Shown here: positions 56,317 through 64,000 of the stretch, in pieces
How the letters are laid out: each line of letters starts with the position of its first letter
How positions within the stretch are numbered: the first letter of the stretch is position 1
Source: Parvibaculaceae bacterium Mf 1.05b.01
GTDB taxonomy: Bacteria; Pseudomonadota; Alphaproteobacteria; Parvibaculales; Parvibaculaceae
Direction: 5' to 3'
Length of the DNA stretch: 64,000 nt
NCBI GenBank assembly: GCA_000509225.1
Contig: BAOK01000001.1
Span: 620,001-684,000 of the forward strand
Notes under the pieces: generated by a model
Databases searched by the model: none
The model's input: the letters and a program-made list of their open reading frames with translations, nothing else
What the model was told of the DNA's origin: nothing
Program-made: the position numbers and the translations under genes

Positions 56317-57048
56317 ATGAAGAAGCGTTACATCGGTGTAGCTTGCGTCGCCGGGACTTTCTTGTGGGCGACGGCAGCTGGTGCCGCCTCATACACGAGC
56401 TCCTATTCGGACCTTGATCTTGGAAAATGTGCTCTCATTGAAGAGGAGTCCGAAATTGGATTTGTCCAAGTTAAATGTTCCGGGCAGCACGGTTATGATG
56501 TGTACGCGACGGAGGGTGACCTGCGTCTCTATCTTGCTTATCGGAAACCCGGCGAGCCGTTGATTATTGAAGAAGAGCCCGCTGAGGTTGAAGAAACAGC
56601 CGAGTCGGTTTTGGACCCGCTTGAGTCCGCTGCGGAAGAAGCGGATGCGATAGTTGATGTGGTTGAGACCGAACCAGAAGAACCGGTTGATGTTTTTGTG
56701 CCGGTGGGGGTGCGTCCGCTGGGGCAGACAATTCCCCCATTCAATAATCTTGGGCCCAAGCTTGAATGGCGCGCCCCGCAAAGAGCTGGGGCAGAACCCT
56801 TTGCCACCATCGTCCGCTACACCTATCAGCAGATGAGTGAAGATGGTTCCTATTCGAATGGGCAGGTTCTGGTCGTTTCTCGTTTTCGGAGTGGGGACAG
56901 CTGTCACGTTGCCTATGTCGATGCTCTGGCAAACGCGAATGCCAATGAGATGGCGCGGGAGGTTGCTGACAAATACGCCACCGGGGGCAACTGCCCCGAT
57001 GGCGCTGTGCCTGTGCTCGGCCGTGGTGGCGATGAGTTTCGCTACTAG
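56317..57048 (+). CDS. Secreted protein with acidic linker, unknown function
   Basis: 243 residues from ATG 56317 (GGAGGG before it), one nucleotide after the GST stop, so co-translated. Signal peptide MKKRYIGVACVAGTFLWATAAGA. A first region with two Cys (LGKCALIEEES, VKCSGQHGYDV), a Glu/Pro/Val-rich acidic linker at about 85-130, and a C-terminal domain with two more Cys (GDSCHVAYVD, GGNCPDG). A periplasmic or surface role is likely; I do not recognise the family. Confidence 0.75.
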   Translation: MKKRYIGVACVAGTFLWATAAGAASYTSSYSDLDLGKCALIEEESEIGFVQVKCSGQHGYDVYATEGDLRLYLAYRKPGEPLIIEEEPAEVEETAESVLDPLESAAEEADAIVDVVETEPEEPVDVFVPVGVRPLGQTIPPFNNLGPKLEWRAPQRAGAEPFATIVRYTYQQMSEDGSYSNGQVLVVSRFRSGDSCHVAYVDALANANANEMAREVADKYATGGNCPDGAVPVLGRGGDEFRY

Positions 57049-57896
57049 CTGGACTGATGGGTTGATAGAAACTCATTGATTGTTTCTTCGAAATTGACCG
57101 CGTCAGAGAGACCGCGCATCCGTCCTGCGGTGAGGCCACCATCTACAGCGATGATCTGGCCCGTCACGAAGGTGGAGGCGTCTGACGCTAGGAACAGGGC
57201 CATCTCTGCGATATCATTGGGCACGCCGGAGCGGGCGACCGGTTGAAGCTTTGCGAGGCGTGGTTTCATGAATTCGGCAAACTCATCTGCTGCGTTTGCG
57301 CCAAGTTCCAAAGCGCTTGCAAAGATGGGTGTGGCGATGCCGCCTGGGCAGATGGCATTGGAGCGGATGTTAAACTCGCCAAGCTCTAGCGCGGCAGTTT
57401 TCGCAAGATGGGCGACTGCGGCCTTGCAGGCGGAGTAAACCTGTGGTCCAAAGCCCGCCTGAAGACCGGCTACACTCGCTGTAGAGATGATGGAACCGGA
57501 ACCCTGTTTCTTCATCACCGGCACGGCGTATTTGTAGCCGAGAAAGACGCCTTTCAGCAGAACGCCGACGGATGTGTCGAAGCCATCCATGTCGATTTCG
57601 TCGAGCTGTCCGCCGACACCCCCAAAACCCGCATTGTTAAACATGCAGTCGACGCGACCAAACTTCTCCACCGTATGATCGACAAGGTTTTTGACGTCGG
57701 CTTCTTGCGAGACGTCCGTCTGACAGTAGGAGAAATTGTCTCCGAGGGTCAGCGTCATCTCTTCGCCGCGATGTTCCTGTACATCGCCGACGACGACCTT
57801 GGCCCCTTCGGCCAAGAACAGATCGACCGTGCCGCGGCCAATGCCGCTGGTGCCGCCGGTGATGACGGCGACTTTGTCTTTCAGACGTTCTCCCAT
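57045..57896 (-). CDS. Short-chain dehydrogenase/reductase
   Basis: 283 residues with TGGTSGIGRGTVDLF (TGxxxGIG), NNAGFGG, catalytic S and Y-x-x-x-K (STASVAGLQAGFGPQVYSACKAA), and ICPGGIATP. Last gene of the minus-strand run hydrolase-sulfatase-crotonase-SDR (12 nt after the crotonase). Its 3' end overlaps the opposite secreted-protein gene by 4 nt. Confidence 0.93.
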   Translation of the reverse strand: MGERLKDKVAVITGGTSGIGRGTVDLFLAEGAKVVVGDVQEHRGEEMTLTLGDNFSYCQTDVSQEADVKNLVDHTVEKFGRVDCMFNNAGFGGVGGQLDEIDMDGFDTSVGVLLKGVFLGYKYAVPVMKKQGSGSIISTASVAGLQAGFGPQVYSACKAAVAHLAKTAALELGEFNIRSNAICPGGIATPIFASALELGANAADEFAEFMKPRLAKLQPVARSGVPNDIAEMALFLASDASTFVTGQIIAVDGGLTAGRMRGLSDAVNFEETINEFLSTHQSS

Positions 57897-57908
57897 GAGT
57901 TCTCTTTC

Positions 57909-58703
57909 TTATTTGCCTTTGAAGGTTGGTTTTCTTTTTTCCATGAATGCGGCGCGGCCTTCTGCATAGTCGTCGCTGCCAAAGCATTCAGCGATCAGAC
58001 GAAGGCAGGCTTTGGTGTCAAAGCTGTCGGCTTCGCGCACGAGCTCATCAATGATCTTCTTTTCATTGCGAACGGTGAGCGGCGCATTGTCGTCAATCTG
58101 TTCGCAGGTCGTCCGTGTGAATGTTTCCAGTTCACCTTTGTCCAAAACACGATTGATCAGGCCCATGTGCAGGGCTTCGTTATGATCAAAACGGCGGGCA
58201 GTGAAAAAGATCTCTTTGGCGGATGAGGGCCCGACAACGTCCACCAACCGTTTGGTGGAGACGAGTGGGTAGGCGAGCCCAAGCTTGCCAGCGGGGATGC
58301 CGAAGGTGGATCCTGTTGCGGCAAAGCGCAGGTCACAGGCAAGTGCGATCCCCAAGCCGCCGCCAATGCAGTAGCCATCAATCATGGCAATTGTAGGTTT
58401 CGAGGACCGTGCGATCCGCTCAAAGGCCACTGTGGACGTGTCCTCATAGTTCTGGACGCTTTCCGGATTGGAGCGTGCCTGCTCAAATTGGGAGATGTCT
58501 GCTCCCGCCACGAAAGCTTTTTCGCCGGCGCCTGTCAGCACAATGGAGAGGATCTCCGGATCGGCTTCAAATTCATCCAATATGTCGGGGACCGCCTGCC
58601 ACATGTCCAGGCTGACGGAATTGTGCTTCTCTGGATTGTTGAAAATCATCCATCCAATGGCGCCTTCTTTGCGGGCGATCATTTTGTCTGTTGGTGAGGG
58701 CAT
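57909..58703 (-). CDS. Enoyl-CoA hydratase/isomerase (crotonase) family protein
   Basis: 264 residues with the crotonase oxyanion-hole blocks KAFVAGADISQFEQ and YCIGGGLGIALACDLRFA. At the first catalytic Glu position of typical hydratases (PEI) the sequence reads IPAG, while a Glu in AKEIFFT is kept near the second. Hydratase activity is therefore less certain and another crotonase reaction is possible. It lies 12 nt before the SDR and 11 nt after the sulfatase in one run. Confidence 0.9.
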   Translation of the reverse strand: MPSPTDKMIARKEGAIGWMIFNNPEKHNSVSLDMWQAVPDILDEFEADPEILSIVLTGAGEKAFVAGADISQFEQARSNPESVQNYEDTSTVAFERIARSSKPTIAMIDGYCIGGGLGIALACDLRFAATGSTFGIPAGKLGLAYPLVSTKRLVDVVGPSSAKEIFFTARRFDHNEALHMGLINRVLDKGELETFTRTTCEQIDDNAPLTVRNEKKIIDELVREADSFDTKACLRLIAECFGSDDYAEGRAAFMEKRKPTFKGK

Positions 58704-58714
58704 TCTGTCTTTCC

Positions 58715-60253
58715 TTAAACGATAGCAACCCAGTCGAGCTTTGGCTCGCGGGCGGGGGGAAGGGCGTCGGTGAGTGCTGACAACAAATCTTTTTTCAGGG
58801 ATGCGGAGGCGGGATCATCCCACAAATTCACCCATTGATTGGGGTCGTCTTCCAAATTGTAGAGCTCGCCTTCTGTTCCGTCATAGACATTTGATTTGTT
58901 GTAGGCGGTGATGATGTAGCCGTCTTTAAAGAGGGTGCGCAGGCTGACCTCTGTTCCGTCTGTGTAGACTGAGTCCCATTCAGTGAAGACACGGTCCCGT
59001 TTCTGCGACGTGGCGATCGTCTCGTTCTGGGGGAGGATCTGTCCCTGCATCCAATCGGGTATGTCGACGCCTGCTATTTCACAGAAGGTTGGCGCCAGGT
59101 CGACTTGTCCAACGGGAGCGGAAACTGTTGCTGGTGTTGCCTTGGCGTTTGGCGCGGGACGCCAGATAAAGGGAAGTTTCATCAGGCTTTCGACATGATA
59201 AGGACCTTTAAAGAGAAGCCCATAATCTCCCTGAAATTCGCCATGGTCAGTGGTGAAGATAATGTCGGTGTCGTCTTCCCAGCCGAGTTGTTTGATCCGC
59301 TGGAACACTTTCGCGCATGCCTCGTCGATCAGTTCGTTTTCCACGTGGGTCATGGCGTTCACTTCGCGGACCTGATCAGGGGTCATGTCTTTGGGTATGA
59401 AGGCCGGTGGTGCTTCGATATTGATCGTGCGATCGCCGGTCCAGTACCACATCCAGTGTTTGGGTTTGCCTTCAAGAATGTGTCGGTTTTCATCCGGGCT
59501 ATTCGGATAGGCATCCGGCAGGTCTATGTTGCGCCAGTTGACGCGATGGGTCTCGCTTTCTGGCGGGTCCCACGGATGGTGTGGATCAGGGAAGCTCATC
59601 CAGCAAAACCAGTCCGTATCTTCTTCCAGGCTGTCGAGCCAGGCGATGGTGCGGTCGGCTACCCAGTCGGTGTGGTAATGCTCTTTTGCCACCGGGTTCT
59701 TGTGGACCTGGCAGGCGCCAGTTTCTCCGCCGCCTGCGGCGTTCACCTCGAAGTTGGCCGTCAGGTTTTGATAGAAGCCACCAATTTCGTCCTTCGCATT
59801 CTCTCGCATCCATTTGTTGTAGTGAAGGATGAGGGGTGTGTGACTTGAGAGCTCCATATGGTCGAAGCCGCGATGGGCCCCATTTTCATCTATGCGCGCC
59901 ATGCGGTTTTCATAGAATTTGAGTTCAGGGTCGAGGAAGGGCTCAAAATGCGCCTTTCCTATGAGGGCGGTTTTGTATCCCGCCTGTTCCTGTAGGTGGG
60001 CGGCCACGCTTGGGGCGTCTTCCGGAAGAGGTACGCCGTTCATCCAGACACCATGGGTACTCACATATTGTCCGGTCAGCATGGTGGAGCGGGCGGGCAT
60101 GCAGACAACACTTTGCGCATGGGCCCGTGTGTAGTTGATGCCATCACGGGCAAGCGCATCAATCGCGGGCGTACGGGCGACTTTGCCGCCATTGCAGCCC
60201 AGCGCGTCAAACCGCATCTGGTCGGTCGTGATGAAAAGAATTTTTCGGCCCAT
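58715..60253 (-). CDS. Type I sulfatase (formylglycine-dependent)
   Basis: 512 residues. Active-site motif C-x-P-x-R with Cys51 in VVCMPARSTMLTG, to be oxidised to formylglycine by a maturase not in this window. Metal ligands in ITTDQMRFDALG and FTTDHGEFQGDYGLL; no signal peptide, so probably cytoplasmic. Family also includes phosphonate monoester hydrolases and choline sulfatases, so a sulfate or phosphonate ester substrate is likely. It is second in the run hydrolase-sulfatase-crotonase-SDR. Confidence 0.92.
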   Translation of the reverse strand: MGRKILFITTDQMRFDALGCNGGKVARTPAIDALARDGINYTRAHAQSVVCMPARSTMLTGQYVSTHGVWMNGVPLPEDAPSVAAHLQEQAGYKTALIGKAHFEPFLDPELKFYENRMARIDENGAHRGFDHMELSSHTPLILHYNKWMRENAKDEIGGFYQNLTANFEVNAAGGGETGACQVHKNPVAKEHYHTDWVADRTIAWLDSLEEDTDWFCWMSFPDPHHPWDPPESETHRVNWRNIDLPDAYPNSPDENRHILEGKPKHWMWYWTGDRTINIEAPPAFIPKDMTPDQVREVNAMTHVENELIDEACAKVFQRIKQLGWEDDTDIIFTTDHGEFQGDYGLLFKGPYHVESLMKLPFIWRPAPNAKATPATVSAPVGQVDLAPTFCEIAGVDIPDWMQGQILPQNETIATSQKRDRVFTEWDSVYTDGTEVSLRTLFKDGYIITAYNKSNVYDGTEGELYNLEDDPNQWVNLWDDPASASLKKDLLSALTDALPPAREPKLDWVAIV

Positions 60254-60261
60254 GAGTTTTC

Positions 60262-61068
60262 CTAGCTCTTGTCGGCGTTCAGAAAGTCCAGCATTGCAGG
60301 CACAGCCGTTTTGTCCTGGATCATGAAGAGATGACCTCCATCGAACATGGCAAGCTCCGCATTCGGCATTTGAGCGGCTAGCTTTTCCTGTGTCGCTGGG
60401 AGCGCAATACCGTCATAGACACCGCCGCAGATGAGCGTGGGGTGCTTCATGTCGGGTAAACGATCCCAGGTGTCGTGATGGCGTCGGGCTTCCAGTTGTC
60501 GCCCCGCCCCCATCGCGCGGCCTGGCTCGCTCGCATAGGCATCGGTTGAGGCGAAGTCGACGAAGAACTCATATTCTTTTGGATTGGCTGCTGCCCAGTC
60601 AGCGTCGCGCCTTGTGTCCGATATCGGGATCATGAACTTTGCCCGGGCGACCGGATCCATGTCTTGCACCTCATGGAGGGGATAGGACGCGCCGCCTTCG
60701 CCGCCGGGTGATGTGCAGGCAAGCACCAGGCGGTTAATCCGATCCGGATGTCTCAGCGCCAGCTCCTGGGCGACCATGCCTCCGAAGGACACGCCAATCA
60801 CATTGGGCTGCTTCCAGTCGAGGGCGTCCAGCAGGGCGACCGCGTCGTCTGCGTAGTCTGCCATGGTGTAAGGCTGGTCGGGCTTCTCGGTCTGACCAAG
60901 ACCGCGCTGATCATAGGCCAGTGTTTCAAATCGAGAAGGTGCTGGACCATCCAGAAAATTGGGTTTGTTCCTCAAGTCAGCGCCGGTGCCGCTTATGAAA
61001 AGGAGAGGGGTGCCCGATCCTTTGATTTCATAATAAATTTTCAACCTCGCGGTCTGAATATGGGGCAT
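60262..61068 (-). CDS. Alpha/beta hydrolase
   Basis: 268 residues from ATG 61068 (GTG 61080 is in frame and adds four residues). Oxyanion motif LLFISGTGADLR, nucleophile elbow GVSFGGM (Ser near 97), acid Asp in GVYDGIA and His in DGGHLFM. It is the first gene of the run that continues 8 nt later with the sulfatase. Probable ester or lactone hydrolase; substrate unknown. Confidence 0.88.
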   Translation of the reverse strand: MPHIQTARLKIYYEIKGSGTPLLFISGTGADLRNKPNFLDGPAPSRFETLAYDQRGLGQTEKPDQPYTMADYADDAVALLDALDWKQPNVIGVSFGGMVAQELALRHPDRINRLVLACTSPGGEGGASYPLHEVQDMDPVARAKFMIPISDTRRDADWAAANPKEYEFFVDFASTDAYASEPGRAMGAGRQLEARRHHDTWDRLPDMKHPTLICGGVYDGIALPATQEKLAAQMPNAELAMFDGGHLFMIQDKTAVPAMLDFLNADKS

Positions 61069-61262
61069 CGCACGACTCACATTTGAACAGTTCTGAATTG
61101 CAATGTTTGGAGCCTAGCAATTGGTTCTCTTTCCGTCACCCGCAGCCCGGGATAATGGCGCAAAACTGAGAAAACACTGTTGAACTCGCCGTCTCCTAGG
61201 CCTATGTGCTAGGCTCGCTGGAAACGCTGTCCGGGTAATTCAGAGCCCGAGGAGGAGGACCG

Positions 61263-62090
61263 ATGTCCAAGCCCATCGAGAATGTAAAGCTCATGGATCC
61301 TGTTTGGGATCGTATGCGCAATGAAGCACGTGACATGGCAGCGGCTGAGCCGGTGCTTGCGAGTTTCATTTTTGCGACGGTTCTCAATCACGACGCTCTG
61401 CCAGAAGTGCTTAGCTTTCATCTCGCGCGGAAACTGGCGAATGCAGAAGTGAGCGCGATGGTGCTTCGCGAAGTGTTCGAAGATGCTTACGAAGCGGACC
61501 CGGCAATCATCGAAGCGTTCCGTGCAGACACGGTTGCTGTCTATGACCGCGACCCGGCATGTGACTCCTATCTACAGCCGCTCTTGTTCTTTAAGGGCTT
61601 TATCAGCCTTCAGGCCTACCGAATTGCCCATTGGTTATGGCAGGAAGGCCGCAAGCCGATGGCGCACTTCATTCAGAGCCGCGTGTCGGAGCTTTTCGCG
61701 GTTGATATTCATCCCGCTGCCAAGTTCGGCAAAGCGATTATGATTGATCATGCTACGGGTGTTGTCGTCGGTGAGACGGCCGTCGTGGGCGACGATGTCT
61801 CCATGCTTCATGGGGTCAATCTCGGCGGGACCGGCAAAGAGACCGGGGATCGTCATCCGAAAGTTGGGCGCGGTGTTCTGCTCGGTGCTGATTGTAAGGT
61901 CCTGGGCAATCTCACGATTGGGGACTGCGCGCGCGTTGGCGCCGGAAGTGTGGTGCTGACAGATGTGCCCGCGAATTGCACCGTTGCTGGTGTGCCCGCC
62001 AAGGTCGTCGGCTGCGCGGGATGTGACGAGCCTTCTCGTGCGATGAACCAGATCATCGAAGAAGACGGCAAGGATGGCGAGGGCATCTAG
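61263..62090 (+). CDS. cysE: Serine O-acetyltransferase
   Basis: First step of cysteine synthesis, acetyl-CoA plus serine. 275 residues: the N-terminal helical domain (MSKPIENVKLMDPVWDRMRNEA, then HLARKLANAEV), then the left-handed parallel beta-helix of hexapeptides with DHATGVVVGETAVVGDDVSMLHGVNLGG and VGRGVLLGADCKVLGNLTIG. The C-terminus (GCAGCDEPSRAMNQII) is the usual flexible tail involved in cysteine synthase and feedback. The ribosome-binding site is GAGGAGG. Confidence 0.96.
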   Translation: MSKPIENVKLMDPVWDRMRNEARDMAAAEPVLASFIFATVLNHDALPEVLSFHLARKLANAEVSAMVLREVFEDAYEADPAIIEAFRADTVAVYDRDPACDSYLQPLLFFKGFISLQAYRIAHWLWQEGRKPMAHFIQSRVSELFAVDIHPAAKFGKAIMIDHATGVVVGETAVVGDDVSMLHGVNLGGTGKETGDRHPKVGRGVLLGADCKVLGNLTIGDCARVGAGSVVLTDVPANCTVAGVPAKVVGCAGCDEPSRAMNQIIEEDGKDGEGI

Positions 62091-62108
62091 TCTGCGTTGG
62101 ACGGACTG

Positions 62109-63425
62109 TTAAGGCAGTCGGTCCTTCATCGCATAAAACAACATGCCGGCGACCAGGCCCGGATATCGCAGCAGCGTGCCTCCTGGGAATTTTGTGGCCT
62201 TGATGTTTGCCATCAGATCAAACCGTTCGGGTGATCCTTTGCCCTCTGCTTCGGCGGCAACCGCTTCGGCGAGCAGTTTGCCCCCAAGCGTTGCGACATT
62301 GATACCCTGGCCCGAATAGCCATGCCCGAAAAAGCGATTGGGGCCGACCCGACCAAAGTGCGGCATGCGTTTCAGGGTGATGGCCAGGGTTCCACCCCAG
62401 GCATAGTCGATGCGTTTGTCTTTGAGTTGCGGGAAGGCCCGCAGCATGGGCTTCTTCACAAACGCAGCAATGTCTTTTGGGAAGGTGCTTGAATAGTTCT
62501 CGCCGCCGCCAAAGAGCAGGCGACCATCTGCAGAGAGCCTGTAATAGTCGATGACGAATTTGCTATCTGCGATAGCAACATTGTCTCGTATCAATGCTTT
62601 GGCACCGTCATCGCCCAAAGGCTCTGTGGCGATGATGAAGTTGTTGATCGGCATGATGTAGCCGTTCACCTTGCGCTCCAACCCGCCCAGATAGCCATTG
62701 CATGCCAGGATCACCTGCTTGGCAGTAACCGTTCCACTGTCGGTCGCCACCGTTGCGGGTGTTCCATCTGAGATATCGTTTACCCGCGTATGTTCAAAGA
62801 TCCTTGCACCAAGGCTGAGTGCTCCGCGGGCGAGTCCGAGGGCATAGTTGAGAGGGTGGAGATGAGCAGCTTCCTCGTCCAGAACACCGCCCCAATAGCG
62901 GTCTGTGGCGACCATGTCGCCGATTTCGTCTTTTTCAATAACCCGTAACTTGTCATACCCATAGTGCTTCGCCATATGGTCGGCTTCTTCGCGGAGCCAG
63001 GACATGTCGCCTTTTTTCCAGGCGGTGTGCATGATGCCCGGTGTGAGATCGCAATCAATCTCGAACCGCTTGATCAAAGACTTTGCCGTCGTTATCGAGT
63101 CTTGCGCCAGGTCCCATAAGGCGCGGCCGTGATCGCGACCGAGCATTTCTTCGAGTTCCGGCTGACTTTTGCGGAGCGTCGTGCCGAGCTGTCCGCCATT
63201 GCGTCCCGAGGCGCCCCAACCGACCTTGGCTGCTTCTAGAACAACAACGTCATATCCACGTTCTGCAAGATGGATAGCAGCGGAGAGGCCGGTATAGCCG
63301 GCACCCACAATACACACATCGCAGGTGATATCCGCTTCAAGTGCGTTGAGGAGGGGCGCCCCTTTAGCGGTAGCTGCGTAGTAGGAAGGCGGGTGATCGG
63401 TGCCTGCAAATGCGTCGCGTGTCAT
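62109..63425 (-). CDS. FAD-dependent amine oxidoreductase (DAO family, PuuB-like)
   Basis: 438 residues with FAD dinucleotide motif CIVGAGYTGLSAAIHLAERGYDVVVLEA near 35-65 and AAKVGWGASGRNGGQLGTTLRKS, the pattern of gamma-glutamylputrescine oxidases and related DAO enzymes. The C-terminal FFGHGYSGQGINVATLGG binds FAD. Likely oxidises a secondary amine, releasing an aldehyde and H2O2. It lies next to a small monooxygenase gene on the same strand. Confidence 0.92.
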   Translation of the reverse strand: MTRDAFAGTDHPPSYYAATAKGAPLLNALEADITCDVCIVGAGYTGLSAAIHLAERGYDVVVLEAAKVGWGASGRNGGQLGTTLRKSQPELEEMLGRDHGRALWDLAQDSITTAKSLIKRFEIDCDLTPGIMHTAWKKGDMSWLREEADHMAKHYGYDKLRVIEKDEIGDMVATDRYWGGVLDEEAAHLHPLNYALGLARGALSLGARIFEHTRVNDISDGTPATVATDSGTVTAKQVILACNGYLGGLERKVNGYIMPINNFIIATEPLGDDGAKALIRDNVAIADSKFVIDYYRLSADGRLLFGGGENYSSTFPKDIAAFVKKPMLRAFPQLKDKRIDYAWGGTLAITLKRMPHFGRVGPNRFFGHGYSGQGINVATLGGKLLAEAVAAEAEGKGSPERFDLMANIKATKFPGGTLLRYPGLVAGMLFYAMKDRLP

Positions 63426-63477
63426 GGGGATATCATAGGCCGGTTGACGCTTTTTGCACCAGCTGCCCCGTTGAGGC

Positions 63478-63765
63478 TCAGCTTATGATTTTAAACGTGG
63501 TGGCGGTTACTTTATCCGAGAAGGTCTCATTCAGGTCCTGTGCTGCTTCCCATGGAGCCTGGTCCGCGGTTTCAGCGAGATGTTCAGTGCTCTCCCATTC
63601 GGTGAGGAAAACAACCGTGTCAGCCTCTTCATTTGCGTAGATATGGACGCTCAGGAACCCTTCGGGTGGAGAGCGGTCAAGTTCGCGTTCTTTGTAGGCG
63701 ACCGTCTGCGCGACCACCGTATCGACGGAGCTTGTTTCGTAGGTGATCATATGGGCGATGGTCAT
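63478..63765 (-). CDS. Antibiotic-biosynthesis-monooxygenase-domain (ABM) protein
   Basis: 95 residues of ferredoxin-like fold: MITYETSSVDTVVAQTV, EGFLSVHIYANEEADTVVFLTEWES and APWEAAQDLNETFSD, as in ABM/DUF proteins that cleave small cyclic or haem substrates or act without cofactor. It lies 52 nt upstream of the FAD oxidase on the same strand. Function unknown. Confidence 0.75.
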   Translation of the reverse strand: MTIAHMITYETSSVDTVVAQTVAYKERELDRSPPEGFLSVHIYANEEADTVVFLTEWESTEHLAETADQAPWEAAQDLNETFSDKVTATTFKIIS

Positions 63766-63896
63766 TCCTAAAACCTCCTAATTGGTTGTTGCTGTCGTCA
63801 TATCAGCGTGGCCACTCAATCGAAAGCGCTTTTGGCCTTGTTAAGGGCGCGCTCCTTCTTCCACTATATGGCCAAACAAAAACAGGGAGATTGGAT

Positions 63897-64000
63897 ATGG
63901 GGCGGCTAGACGGGAAGGTTGCGATTGTAACAGGAGCTGCGAAGGGCATTGGTGCTGCTGCATCGGGACTGCTCGCGGAAGAGGGCGCGGCTGTGGTTTG
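63897..64000 (+). CDS. Short-chain dehydrogenase/reductase, 3'-truncated by the window edge
   Basis: 34 residues visible, MGRLDGKVAIVTGAAKGIGAAASGLLAEEG, with the Rossmann TGxxxGIG. An AGGGAG precedes the ATG. The rest of the gene is outside the window. Confidence 0.88.
   Translation, partial: MGRLDGKVAIVTGAAKGIGAAASGLLAEEGAAVV

Noticed and set aside
57408-58226. 272-residue frame opposite the SDR and crotonase genes
   Set aside because: Crosses two well-supported genes; not conserved in any family I know.
59105-59848. 247-residue frame opposite the sulfatase
   Set aside because: Antisense shadow of the sulfatase.

Overview
This is about 64 kb of chromosome from an alphaproteobacterium. 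The evidence is a CckA-type cell-cycle hybrid kinase beside flagellar genes, a CtrA-type box (TTAA-N7-TTAA) in the flagellar promoter region, an alphaproteobacterial SOS box (GAAC-N7-GAAC) before recA, the F1-ATPase zeta subunit, an NDUFS6-like zinc-finger protein, a eukaryote-like NADP isocitrate dehydrogenase, and the purC-purS-purQ-purL-bolA-grxD order. The many broad-substrate catabolic enzymes would suit a Parvibaculum-like marine or hydrocarbon-associated genus, but that placement is inference.

Layout. 1-9.2 kb: end of a helical-repeat protein, then flagellar export and rod genes (fliO-fliP on minus; flgB-flgC-fliE-fliQ-fliR-flhB on plus), then cckA. 9.2-24.1 kb: housekeeping block with recA, alaS, a K+ channel with a cyclic-nucleotide domain, icd, trmJ, rpsD, an acetyltransferase, a cold-shock-like protein, grxD, a bolA family gene, the pur cluster and the ATPase zeta subunit. 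24.1-31.7 kb: TetR with a PQQ dehydrogenase, a phosphatase with purB, and LysR with a Tat-exported amidase. 31.8-33.4 kb: an AT-richer islet with a proteasome-like Ntn-hydrolase, apparently started at ATT, and a 65-residue acidic partner. 33.4-37.9 kb: yjhX, the sfsA-map-radC run, a CinA/MoaB-like protein, a small secreted protein and tRNA-Leu(UAA).

37.9-64 kb is accessory metabolism: amidohydrolases, five alpha/beta hydrolases (39.2-61 kb), three MFS carriers (two are paralogues), a lactonase-like MBL enzyme, an M20 amidohydrolase, three SDRs plus a partial fourth, a GST, an enoyl-CoA hydratase and a sulfatase. It also holds a MarR regulator with a clear operator, an orphan hybrid kinase, cysE, an FAD amine oxidase and a small monooxygenase. 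A four-gene minus-strand run (hydrolase, sulfatase, crotonase, SDR; 57.0-61.1 kb) looks like one catabolic operon.

The strongest candidate for something undescribed is the Ntn-hydrolase islet. Read from the ATT codon, the residue after the initiator is a Thr that aligns with Thr1 of HslV, and Asp and Lys equivalents of the proteasome active site follow. It is paired with a small acidic helical protein. Promoters, operators, terminators and repeats were read by eye and no similarity search was run.
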